64,000 nt of DNA from Cristatella mucedo (lineage: Eukaryota; Bryozoa; Phylactolaemata; Cristatellidae). Location of the stretch: NCBI GenBank assembly GCA_009760855.2, contig WPIO01000001.1, forward strand, positions 14,539,501 through 14,603,500, given 5' to 3'. Shown piece by piece: positions 1 to 12,058 of the stretch. The stretch's first letter is position 1, and every line of letters begins with the position of its first letter. The notes beneath the pieces are model-generated. The model was not told where the DNA came from. It made no database searches and saw only the letters and a list, made by a program, of their open reading frames with translations. A program made the translations under genes and the position numbers.

Positions 1-44
1 TCGTTCCACCAGATTTTTGTAATCTAATCGTTTAGCTACACCTC

Positions 45-440
45 GTATGTACCTCAAATTCTTTGGAGACCGTGCCTTAAGTTCTTATGCTCCTAAAGGC
101 TGGAACTCAACCTCCGACTTGTGTCAAGACATCCCCTGTCTTGACGACATTTAAAAAGAAGCTAAAAACGCATCTATTTATCACAACATTTAGTGGGTCT
201 ATGCGATTTGTCCTTTGTGTGCTTCTATGTGGTGACACTGCATACTGCCACTAACCATATTTGCATGCTGACCGTGTGCATGTCACCTCAAACCTTAACA
301 TGCTTGTTGACATTGAGTATGCTACAACTGACCATTCGATCATACTTCCTTTACAGGATATTTCAAGTGCCTAGACAGATAATACGTTCTCCGAGGAAGC
401 TATACAAATGTATTAGTATTATTACTATCGAAATAATAAA
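45..440 (+). mobile_element. LINE-A 3' end (5'-truncated non-LTR retrotransposon)
   Basis: The segment encodes the last residues of the LINE reverse-transcriptase ORF (SFGD/AFSSYAPK-like), then the 3' UTR repeated many times in this window (TTTAGTGGGTC, two GCATGCTGACC-type boxes, then a GAGATTGAGTTCTCTGAGG-type block, here degraded) and ends in an ATT-rich tail. It matches the better copies at 36,146-36,916 and, inverted, at 4,290-5,100. It is non-functional. Confidence 0.75.
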
Positions 441-937
441 GGAGGCAGTGGTAGCTTCTAGAAGCAATATTAGCAACAGATGGATTTCAAAGCAAAGTTT
501 ACTAATACTTATGCAAAGCTGGCAATAAGGATCCTGTCTGAATGACTTTAATTTGTAGACGATATTCATTTTCATCTTATTATAATGTATGGAAAAATAT
601 GCTGTGATTGCATCAGGAATCCTACGTTGACGAAAGCTATTTACACTCACGGCGGCGGACAGTTCTTGATGACTGTAAAACGTTCGAACGTCTGGTATTT
701 TGTAATGACTCGACATTCTTAAAAATGCACAGCATGCCATCAAAATAAGACAAAAAATAATCTTAAAACATATGCTGATACTCATGGAATGGAAACTTTT
801 TAATTTGCATGCTGATTTCGTCATATCCTTTGTAATTTTAACGCATCTCGTAAAGAATTTTTCCTAAGACCAAACAGCTAACAATGCCCGACTGACTTGC
901 AGCTTCTGTAAGAGTCTTAAAAAAGGCGAATACAGAA

Positions 938-981
<44 letters not shown>

Positions 982-1405
982 CCTTTTTAAAGACTGGTTT
1001 AACATGCGACTTCTCAAGACTATTCGTCAGAAGAAGCCAAAGCATTAAGTTAAATGGCTTCATAAGGAATTAGCTCATTTTAAACTGCAAAAAATCTGTA
1101 AAACTTGGGAAAGCACCAAATTTTGTGAGTGGCTATGCGAAAAATATTTTCATTCCGTAAGTTTTTGGAAGCCTTTATGGGCCAAGTGTTCTGTAACTGC
1201 CTCTAAAATTGCACTAATTAGTAGAGTATCTGACAATATTTTTTTGCCATTTAGCAGTCAACCTAAGATTTGGTTATGCAGTAAATTAGTCGAACAAGAC
1301 TAGTCAAACAGGACTATGTTTATTATGAGGTCTGATTTGTAGAAGCATGCCAAGCTGCAAGCACAGTTGGAAGGCAACTCCTAGCAGGCATTTACACATA
1401 TTTAC
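441..1405. other. no gene seen
   Basis: AT-rich sequence without a recognisable exon. The only structure is the (AT)n run at 938-979. The minus open frame at 363-824 has no family resemblance and partly covers the LINE tail. Confidence 0.5.
938..979. repeat. (AT)n microsatellite
   Basis: About 20 tandem AT units with one early interruption. Confidence 0.95.
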
Positions 1406-1630
1406 CTTCTTCTCTTGTTCGACGTCAATAGTTGCCGTCGAGCATGTTTCGCTACCAGTGCTGCTACTGCTCGTTGCTGATCCACCATCAGGACATTGCT
1501 GCTCTCTTGCTGCACGAAATTTTTCCAACGATTCAAAGTAGTCGGACACAGTTCTGACAAGCTGCAAAACACTGCAGCTTTCAGTTGTCGGCAGGTGCAC
1601 AGCTTCTGAAGATACACGAGCAAAGGCCAT
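1406..1630 (-). CDS. candidate coding exon, product unknown
   Basis: A 75-codon open stretch begins with ATG in good context (A at -3, G at +4) and ends at a GTAAATATG donor in phase 0. The peptide has an amphipathic stretch (FESLEKFRAAREQ) followed by a Ser/Thr-rich low-complexity segment and a charged end (VEQEKK). It could be the first coding exon of a gene running off the left edge. The frame also stays open upstream, and the acceptors there do not match the phase-0 pattern of the ankyrin gene, so I do not join it to that gene. I recognise no family. Confidence 0.3.
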
Positions 1631-2281
1631 CTTGCAGTGAATGTGGATGGATTGCGTACGAGCTGCACCACTGAAGGCCCATTGTAAACCACTTACGATC
1701 AATATTTTCCAACACCCATAGCAGTGCGTTAACTCATTGGAGAATGCAAAACACCGTGAGGATATCACCATTTCATTCAAATCAAAACATTTTCTATTTT
1801 ATGTGCATCTGCTGAAGAAGCAGTGCAGACCATAATTCTTTAGTGCTTGCTGTTTATAATTTTGCTGTAATCAGCTCAGGCACTACACACGATTAAAGCT
1901 GTAACGGTGCACACGATAGGCCTTTAAATTTGTTCGTCGTCCTGATTAGATGGGTCTTTTCTCGGCTTTCTTCCTGCCTACAAATGCTGAGACACTCAGA
2001 GTTAGCTCAAGAGGTTCTTGTTTCTCACATAAGAGAGACATGTAGATTATGCATAGGCAACTTAACGTGCCTACTGGATCAGCCTTTAGTATTCATGGAA
2101 AAACCGAATAAAAGATATAGAAAATAACCTTGGCTCAGAAGGTTAACTGGCTTAGCAATTTTCTTTGCTCTCGCGACTATACCTTTTCTTCTATGAAAAA
2201 AGAAAACTACTGCAATTTGAAATTAGAAAACTGCTACTTACGATACTTGAACCAGAATGGTATATTAACGGTACCCTGTGT

Positions 2282-2420
2282 TAATAATAATAATAATAAT
2301 AATAATAACACATTTGTATAGCACCCTCAGAGAACTTAACCTCTTTCAAGGCACTTTACATTTGCTACAAAGGAAGCACGATCGATTTGCTTCAGAATGT
2401 TGCTGATCACTTTGCCCTAC
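2282..2420 (-). mobile_element. LINE-A 3' tail fragment
   Basis: An (AAT)n run at about 2283-2310 is followed by the inverted LINE-A end (TTTGTATAGCACCCTCAGAG, then AACCTCTTTC and GCACTTTACA). Only the 3' UTR is present. Confidence 0.75.
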
Positions 2421-4137
2421 CACCCCCTCGTTAGGAACCGGCTGTTTTAGGAGCTAGAGCAGCCTATATACTTTATGCAAATGATTTATATGCGGCTGAT
2501 TTTGCTCTGGCAGTGCATAGGTCACGATAATAGGCTATACGTGTATCGTTCGCAAGTTCGCTTTTTTTGAGCGGGTAACGGTTTCAGCTCGGACGGCAGA
2601 GAAAAGGCTGCTGCCGAAAGCAAGGGTGTACCTTGTAGCGTGTGAGCGATGCATTCTTCGTAAGTTGAGAGCGTGTATGTTTACCTAATCAGTGCTTAAC
2701 GTTCGTGGTTATTGAATGGACATGACGGGACGCGAGACATAAGCTTAGAACACGTTAAAGCCACCGTCCGCCAGCTGGTCAACTCAAGGTTGGCTCCGGG
2801 TCCTAGATCACCGCTCAGAGCTTGCTTCACAGCAACTTCACTTCCAACTCCCACCTTTAACTGGGCTATACACTGGCGACTGGCCGTCTAATTTCGCAGC
2901 AAGGTTCTTTTCGACAACAACTTACTTCCGTAAGCGAAGTAAAAAAAATTCTCCTTGCACAGCCTCGAGCGTCTTGCACAGACCCCCAGACCCAGCCGAC
3001 ACGAAAGGAGCTGAACTTGCGAAGCGTCTCGCGGGCTGGGAGTGTTATTGCAACTCGCACAAAAACGTACAGCTGGACTGTAAGTCATCGAGTGAGTTTA
3101 CATACATTTGGCAAGACATAAGGGCTGAAGAAGCAGGCACCAGCTTTTATAGATTGCGAGCTTCGGACAATGATGGGCGGTGAGTAGTAAAAGGAAATGG
3201 ATTCGGGCTAACAGCAAACTGACGCGATGTGAGAATGGTGAAAATTGACTGACAACTGTCACTTATTGCTGCGGAAAAAACGAAATTAGACCATCGAGCT
3301 AACTTATTGAAACCATTATTACATGGACTTTCTAGGGCACTAACAGCACTCGCCCTGAGCCAGTCGGTCAACATTACTGACTATCTAGCCTTACGAGGCT
3401 CCTTAAAAAGCTGATGAATTCTAGCTCACGGCTAAGCTACATATGAAGGCTTTTAGAGTAGAGTAAGATGTTGCTGCGCTGTCTTCTTGCAGGAATTTCT
3501 TAGGGGGAGCTATTTAGTTCATCTCAATGCGAGCTATTTCAGTAATTACCTTAACTTAGCTGAAAACCGGTCGGCTATATATACAAAGCTCGATATAAAC
3601 ACTCATTTAAACAACGGTAAACAATAAACAATGGTGTTCTCGGAGCTATTTCTTCTTTAGAGCTATCCAGACATTCTAACTTGCTTAGAATGAAGAACGC
3701 TCCGAGATCTCTTGACATCATTCAGATGGAAAATTTACTCTAATGCAAGCAAGAAATGTAGCTACCATATGCAAGCCTACACTCCTAGATTGGCTGATAA
3801 ATAGTTCAGTAGATCAAATCTTACTGCTGCTATACAGATACTAGTTAAAGTAGATGACTTATTCAGCAATGCGTGGGATCAATATCTCATCATAAGAATA
3901 AGAAAAGCCAGGATAGACCTGCTAATGCACAAAGTCCAAAATCAGGTCTCGGTGAAAAAAGAATCTAAACATTCTGGCAAGATGCAATATTATGTGGCTC
4001 TAAAATTCGTAAGATTCTGCAATGGTAAAGATTTTAACTTGTTAAGCATCCGTTTAAATGCAATGTCCAGCTTGGCAGTGCCTCACAAAAGCACCTTTCC
4101 TATCCATAGCAGCAAATCACCAAATCCTGCCACGTAC
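2421..4137. other. no convincing gene; probable 3' part or intron of the ankyrin gene
   Basis: A further ankyrin exon is expected downstream of 4,138 on the minus strand because the last recovered exon ends in a splice donor, but I could not identify it here. A CpG-richer stretch at 2,560-3,190 has short open frames on both strands without family resemblance. Confidence 0.4.
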
Positions 4138-4242
4138 GTTGTCAGTGTCAAGCAAGACATGCTCTCCATAGGTGGCCTCAAGGTAAGAAGCGATGTCGAG
4201 TTGCTCGTGCAATATGGCCAGCATGATTGGTGTGCGGCCTCC
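4138..4242 (-). CDS. ankyrin gene exon (most 3' found)
   Basis: 35 codons, acceptor CCTTTTTTCCAG, donor GTACGTGG. It encodes GGRTPIMLAILHEQLDIASY and then an end in LLDTDN, a clear ankyrin repeat. It follows on from the VKDK end of the exon at 9406-9296. Plus-strand open frames over it are shadows. Confidence 0.8.
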
Positions 4243-7200
4243 CTGGAAAAAAGGCAAGACCGTCTATGCCAGTACTCGTGTAGTCTGACAAGATAATAAT
4301 TATTATTATTATTATTATGCACTTGATAAAGCGCCCTCAGAGAACTCAATCTCTTTCTAGGCGCTTTACAATTGCTGCGAAGGGAAACGCGATTGAATGC
4401 TGAGTAATATCATGCTTTAAAAACAACATGAATAGCATAGTTAGGGGTGACATGCACAGGGTCAGCATGCAAGTGTGGTTAGTGGCAACATGCACAGTGT
4501 CAGCATGCATAAGCACATGAAGGACGAATCACTGGGACCCACTAAATGCTGTCCTAAATAGGTGTGTTTTTAAGTTCTTTTTAAAATGTGGTCACGTCAG
4601 GGGATGTTCTGACACAAGTCGGGAGTGAGTTCCAGGCTTTTGGAGCATACGAACTAAATGCACGATCTCCAAAGGATTTAAGGCTTGTATGAGGTATTGG
4701 TAAACTGTTGGATTCCGAAAAGCGAATGGTACGATGCTTGGCCTGGTGGGGGAGCAGATCTGAGAAACAGGCTAAAGCCAAAGAATGAAGTGACCTAAAA
4801 GTGAGTGACAAAACCTTGAAGTGGATCCGTTGCTTGACTGGGAACCAGTGCAGGTCGGCGAGAAGTGGTGTGATGTGGCAACTGTGACGCTGACGACAGA
4901 CGAGCCTAGCTTCGGAGTTTTGCACTAGCTGTAATCGCCTGACTGCACATGCCGGTAGGCCAGCAAGCAGTGAGTTACAGAAGTCAAGACGGGATTTCAT
5001 AAATGCATGGACCAAATTAAACGTGGTATCCTTATCTAAACAAGCCCGAATTTTAGCTATATTATCTAGCTGAAAGTAGGCAGACTTGATGCCAGCCAAA
5101 AGCCTCGTGCCTTATTTTAACCTTATCTAAATGGAATAACCTCTTTAGAACTCTAAAAATATGACAATATCCTTAAAAAGAGTAGCAACACTGAAGCAGG
5201 CATGGAGGGTGGGCACCGAATGCAAACTGTAGCTAAATGTAAAAACAAAATGGTAAACCCCTCTCAAGAAACACCTCTAAGCAGCCACCACAGGTGCACC
5301 ACTAGACTAGCATTAATATTTAACATTGCATGCTCAATAAGTCGAACCTAGAAGACTATGGTAACCTACAAGAGAGGTCACCAGACAACTGGGTGGCAGG
5401 CGATGAGGCTAAAAGGGTGCTCTTGACAGAGATGGTGCCGTAAGCTGTGACTCCGGTTGGGGCAGTTGGCCTAGTCCGGGCCTTACCCTCTTCAGACAGA
5501 CAAACGGGAAATTTGCAATTAAACTCGGAACTGCTTGAACAACTGACTTACTTCTAACATTACTTCTGCAGCTGCAAACTAACGGCATACACTGATAAGA
5601 GGTTTTTAACTTTAGAGGTAAGTTCATGAAAACGATAGATTTATTGTGAAGTCATATAAAACGGTGCCCATTAGTCACAGAGCTATGAGTAATTTTGGAA
5701 GTGATGAATTCAAGATATTCAACTAATTTGACAGACTTTGGATCCGATTGCCTGCCAAACCAAGAGTACTGCTGTCATCTTTAATATTCCTAAGTAACGT
5801 CCTGTATGGTAAAAAACCACCCAGATAAAAAACCTTTAGCCATGCATATACTTAAGTTATTTGCAACCTGAATGTTGTTTCTCAAATACACACGATTCAA
5901 TGGCCTGCTCGAGAATAACAAGAAAAAATCTTTAATTCCATTGCAAGCAATCTAATAGCCCTAGTAATTCTGGCCAATACAGCCGAATAGCTTCCACTTC
6001 CAGTAAGTCACCCTACTTGCTTTTGTAAATGCTACTGCCATAGATATCGCTAGATCTGAGCCATTCGAGTGACGATGGCCACAAAGATAGAGCTAAAACA
6101 TGTTTTTTGTTTCAGTTCGTCTGAAAAAGTGTAGAACTTGCTTCTGGCTTCTGTCACCACCTGCATTGACTTTGCAGAATTTTGTCTTGGCCAAAAACGA
6201 GTCTGTTCCAATCAATTTTCCCTGCACCCTGGTGAGCTTGCCTTTATTGATACACGGTTCTTTTCATGCCTATCTTTGCATGATGCAGTGCGTGTTACTA
6301 ACAAGTGGCCCACCCCGTGTCTTTTTGTATTCCCCTTTGTGCTAGTCTAAGCATGATGCTTGTGTACTTTTGCAAGCACGCCTGAGCGTATGGTACCGTG
6401 TATGTGATAAACCCCTCGGTTACTGGTTCTGTTACAGCAAGTTATAAAGCATTTGCATAGAGATTTGGTTCGCTTAGGGTGAAATAAAAATGACAAATTA
6501 TTATTAATACTTCAACGTAGTATTGCATGAATCATATGCATACTGAACTAAGCAGTGGGCCAACCCAGAAGTCGTGTACCGTCGGCTTCGGTTTAAGAAT
6601 TGGTAGCATGGGCAAGATCAAGGTTTAACCACTCTTATGCAAAAATGGTTGCATACTTGTAGGCAATCAAACAGGCAAAGTCGATACAAGCATACATATT
6701 CTGTAGCATTCAGTAGGTGCAGATGAGAAGCTTTGCTTATCAGCTTTGACTGTGGGGTGCTCTAATGTAAATTCGACTTTGTGTCCGTGTAACCGAGTCA
6801 GCCAAATGGGCTCTAAGCCTTATGGCAATAAGCAACTGCCGTAGACTACAACTAGTAAGCTGGGTATCATATTTTCAGGCTTAGACAAGAATAACTTGGT
6901 CGTCAAGAGCAATTCCTGCACTTAATTACTGGAAGTCTATATACTTGCATGCGTAGAAATTTACAAGTGCTAGCTTGATTGTAGGTGAGAAAATAATTTG
7001 TGACTGGGTACCACTTTATGAACACCAGATTGGGATGGGGCGTTGCAATGGGATCCTGCCGAGCTGCTGTTCCCCTCAGCTGGGGGGGGGGTGCTTTCAC
7101 CTTTCGGGGCTTGCCACCTGCCATAATTGGCTAGCTTGGTAAAGGACAAGTTTCATCCCTAAACTTGCAAGAATAAGCCCTAGGACGAATTCTTGCATGT

Positions 7201-10200
7201 GCACCTGTATTAAATACTCTGGGACAACCAAGCTGTTAGAAAGAATTTCATAGCAGCACGAGTTGTCAGTTTTCCTCTGGCCAATAACATACATTGTAAA
7301 CCGAGGTAGCTTAGTCGTGAGAATTTCTGTTGCTTTACTTCATGAATTAATCCGTATGCCGAATCTAATCAGGGATTTGCACTTGCCCTTTAGTTTGCAT
7401 TGAATTACTGCAATGCTTAACTGCACATTATCTTAGTGTAGTGCTGGCTCCTAGCTACATCTATGTGGCTATCCTACTTTGCCGTGTGCAAATGATGTGT
7501 GCTGTCTTACGTAAATGTCGATACTTCTATGCGTTGCATAATGCTCTTGAGCCTGAACACACTGGCAGCAGTTCCTGACTAAGCATGGCATGAACATTCG
7601 TAGGATAAAAACTGGGTGCCAGTAAGAAGCTCACAAGCTGCTGTTCACCAGAAGAAAAGCCAGGTAAAGTACCAGCCCTGGCTGCTTACCAAAGTGGCAG
7701 TCATATCACAAATCGCAAGCCTTCTGACGAGCGCGGCAAGGAGGCTGAGATCAGTCGGACTCAGCTTGGCCCGCGATGAATGGAGCTGAGGAGAAATCTC
7801 AAATTTCTAGACAGCCCATGGCTGGCTGCCAAGCAATTACACCAGCTGAGACGAATGACCAAATTGCCCAAGATTCTATATGCTGTCAGTCAGGGATGCT
7901 TGAGCCAAGCCACATTTGGGACCAATGGGCCCGTTCAATAGACCAACCAGAAATCAGTGAGAAGGGAAGCTACACATTCGGCCTAAGTCTTGGCAGCAGA
8001 CGAGACCCTCGGTGAGTGACCATCGTGAGAAACCAATTCTCGTGACCCTCATAGAGATGAAGGTTCCCCTCGGTCAGACCCCAGCTGTGAGACATTTGTT
8101 TGATAGTGCATCTCTGCCGCTCGCTTTGCTTCTGGCTGCCGCTCGTTGCTTGCATAATCGTGCGTACTGCTAGGGGCAATCGGTCGATCAGGCTGCTAGC
8201 CCGACCGAGGCGATGAGCACTGTAGTTAATCAAGCCGACAATCAGCTCGTAGCCTCGATGGCCACAGCTGACGACTGACCGACCAGCTGCAGCCTACAGC
8301 TTTGGCGAATACTGGTGAGTGCGCTTTCTTTCTGGCATGCTGCCGTCACGGAAAAACACCCAAGTTGAAATGTCTTTAAACCTGCTTTAAACAAAAAATG
8401 GTCAAGCCTGCCTTTTCAGAACCGTTCCGTGGAACAGGCTTTCTCTATTTCCATCTAAAAATTTAGTGATATCCCATCAAATGCCACGGAAACATTGACA
8501 GTTTTTTCTGATGCTTATATTATAACATTCTGAGATCCTAAAACAATTTCAACGGCAAAACATTGCGCAGACTAATCATGTGATTCATCAAAAACCTTAC
8601 GGCCCGTCATTTTGAATATCGTGTATCCAAATTGAGGTTGAGATATGCTGCACTGCTCTTGCAGCTCATGGTTGCACACATTAATAAGGTTGTGTTAATT
8701 AACTGTCAAGCACTCTTCGTTGCAGATGCCCCACCGTACTCAGCAATTAACCTGATGGTTCTGATTAGGTATTGGGAGATACCAACACATGTTAGCTAGC
8801 TGGATTGGCATATTTGCTTTTTTCCGTTGTTTCCAGTTTGTCGTGTGCTTCTGTCTTGTTTCTAAGGCCATAAGGATTACCATGGAATATTTTCAAAGTT
8901 ATTCTTCAAGAACTTAAAGGTTTATTGAGTGTTTTCTAAAATCATATTAGAACTTGTAAGTGTCTGCTCTTTAAAGATGTAACAGAAGAAAAGAAATATT
9001 TCAAAGAGAATGTAGTGAGATGTGAACAAAAGGAAAGTTTTAGCTCTTGTAATAGCCTCATTTGTATAGAGGCAGAAGACCTTAAAGGCTATCACTGCCA
9101 CTTGCAATAGGCAATAAAGAATGCAGACTCGAACCTGAGACCTGTGTCGTGAAGAGTGAATCGGCGGATGTCTCAAAAATAAAATCCTTACTGTACTAAG
9201 AGGATAAGGGAGAATGATAAAAAGGCTGCAAGCAAGATTTGTGATCGATGAGCAGTAAGTTTGCACGATTCTGTTTTCTACACGTCTCCACTCACCTTAT
9301 CCTTGACACGAACAAGTAGTCTATGTTTATCGAAGCTTCTCAAAAGCTGTTTCAGCTTATCTAGATCGCCATGAGTGCATATGCTATGAATCTTCTTCGA
9401 AGCATCCTGCAACGTAAACGAGAGGATGCCATGCAGACGACTCGAAACATTCATTCACTAGCATACAAATGAAAATCCTGATGGTGCGAAAAGCCTTCTG
9501 CTGCCGACATGCTTTACTTGAAAATTGGGTAGCCATTCATAAAACCTCTGTGCATCGTCCGTGTCATTTCCTGATGCTAACACCATCGCATCTTTGTACT
9601 GCAAAAAGTGATAATATTTAAGCTGGGGGTAGTCTCTGAAGTCACAAAGATTGCCTCCGTCATCTGCAGATGCGATTTGGCTGCCTCTTAGTAAGACATA
9701 GCATATTGCATGCCAATAAATGTTAATGTTAATGTTATCATTAGCTACTAGAGCTTCTAAACTAGGACATACAGTCTATTCCTGTTTCAAATCTTGCTCA
9801 GGATAATACTTGTACTACGACGAACCATCGTCTCACCAACTTGGATAGACGATGCTTACTTCTCTACAAATACGCCAGCTTGGTGCATATTGACATAAAG
9901 CTAGCTACTCAGCTGACTCTACTCTTGCATTCAACTGGTTCTCTAGACTATTCTAAAACAAAATTTGCTTTGTGTAAGCCTACTCGAATGCTTGAAGCTA
10001 GCTTATAAGATTGGTCTGAGAAGGTGGCTTCAGAGGATAATTGTTGAATCATATACGAAGTCATTTGACAGAATCAATAATAATAATAATAATACATTTG
10101 ATAAAGCACCCTCAGAGAACTCAATCTCTTTCTAAGTGCTTTACAATTGCTTCTAAAGAAGCACGATCGAATGGTTAGTGGTAGCATGCTCAATAAACAT

Positions 10201-11964
10201 TAAGAATAAAATCGCTAGGGGTGATATGCACAGGATCAGCATGCAAGTGTGGTTAGTGGCAGCATGCAACAGTGTCAGCACAGATTAAGCACATGAAGGA
10301 CGAATCACAGGGACCCACTAAATGCTGTGATAAATAGGTGTGTTTTTAGTTTTTTTTAATGTGGACAAGTCAGGAGACGTCGTGACGAAGGTCGGGAGTT
10401 CCAGGCTTTGGGAGCATACGAACTACAGGCATGGTCTCCAAAGGATTTGAAGTTTGTAGGAGGTATAGTTAAGCACTTAGATTCCGAAAAGTAGATGGAA
10501 CGATGCTTAGCCTGGTGGGCAGTAGATCTGATAGGTAGGCTAGAGCCAAAGAATGAACCGACCTAAAAGTGAGTGACAAAACCTTGAAGTCGATGCATTG
10601 CTTGACATGGAGCCAGTGCAGGTCGGCAATAAGTGGTGATGTGGCAACTGCGATGCTCACGACAGACAAGAATAGCTGCCGAGTTGTGCCCCAGCGGTAA
10701 TCGCCTGATTGCACAGGCCGGTAGGCCAGCAAGCAGTGAGTTGCAGAAGTCAAGACGGGATGTCACACATGCATGGACCAATTTAGATGCAGTATCCCTC
10801 TCTAAACAAGCCCGAACTTTAGCAATGTTATGTATCTGAAAGCAGGCAGACTTGACTGTGGAGCTGATGTGGTCGTCTAATGAAAGGTCACTTTAAAACA
10901 TGACACCTAAATTTAGTGCAGATTCAACAGGAGATATGCTGGCAGCGCCGATTCTGAACGCTAGCCTTTCCAATTTGTGAATCACACTTGGTTTGCCCAT
11001 AGCTAGTAAGTTGGTTGTATCATCGTTAAATTTGAGAAAACTTGCTGCCATCCATGTGCTGATGTCATCAGTACGTGCAGTAAGGAAGTTTGGAAAATTC
11101 GACGTAGGGTCAAAGCAAAAGTATAACTCAATGTCATCTGCATAGACGTGAAAGCCTAGATTGTGCGCTTGGCAATCACATCGGTCAGAAGGTGAGTATA
11201 AACCGAGAAAAAAACCGGACCAAGCACGGAGCCCTGATGTACCCCATAGTTCAGTGGTTCCTATGATTCTCTTTGTCCATTCACATCAATACTCTGGAGT
11301 CTTCCACTGAGATAGGACCGGAACCATTGCAGAGCAGTGCCAGTGTTTCCCAGGCGAGATGAGAGGTGCTCAAGAACGACTTGGGGATCGATAGTATCAA
11401 AAGCTGTCGAAAGATCGAGCAAAACAAGCAGAGATATTCTAGCTATGCTTGCATTCCTAAGTAGGTCGTTGTACACCCGAAGCAGTGTTGACTCTATGGA
11501 GTGATTAGCTCTAAAACCAGACTGGAAAGTACTCGCAAGGTTTGAAGTTTCAATATATAAGTTCAGCAGGTCTGCCACGGCTCTTTCTAGTGTCTTTGAT
11601 AGGAACAGTAGCACGGAGAGTGTACAGAAAGATGTACAGAAAGATGTACATAATGTTTTTCTCGTTTTACCCGTGCATTGAAAATTCCTGATTTTCTGTA
11701 GGCTCTTGCAAAGTTTCTCAAATGCGGCCTAGTTTGGAGCCATACTATTAGCTTAGACATCAAAAAGGCTTCATTAAGCATATTAATTGTGGCAGCCTAG
11801 AAGGGCAGTTTGCATTTGGCAGCTGACTCCCTTAATCAATTCAGCTCTTGTCCTGTTATGCTAATTTCACTCCACGTGACAATCGCATGGCATAAGAAAG
11901 CGTGATGGATATAGTAGGATATATTATGTATATAGTATGATGCATTATATATATATATATATGG

Positions 11965-12058
<94 letters not shown>

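Noticed and set aside
2866-3088. minus-strand frames ending at a GTAAGT donor near 2,926
   Set aside because: The donor is good, but the peptide has no ankyrin pattern and no acceptor in phase was found.
3925-4296. 123-codon plus-strand open frame
   Set aside because: It is the antisense shadow of the ankyrin exon at 4,138-4,242.
7082-7090. G run as quadruplex
   Set aside because: A single run with no partner runs nearby.
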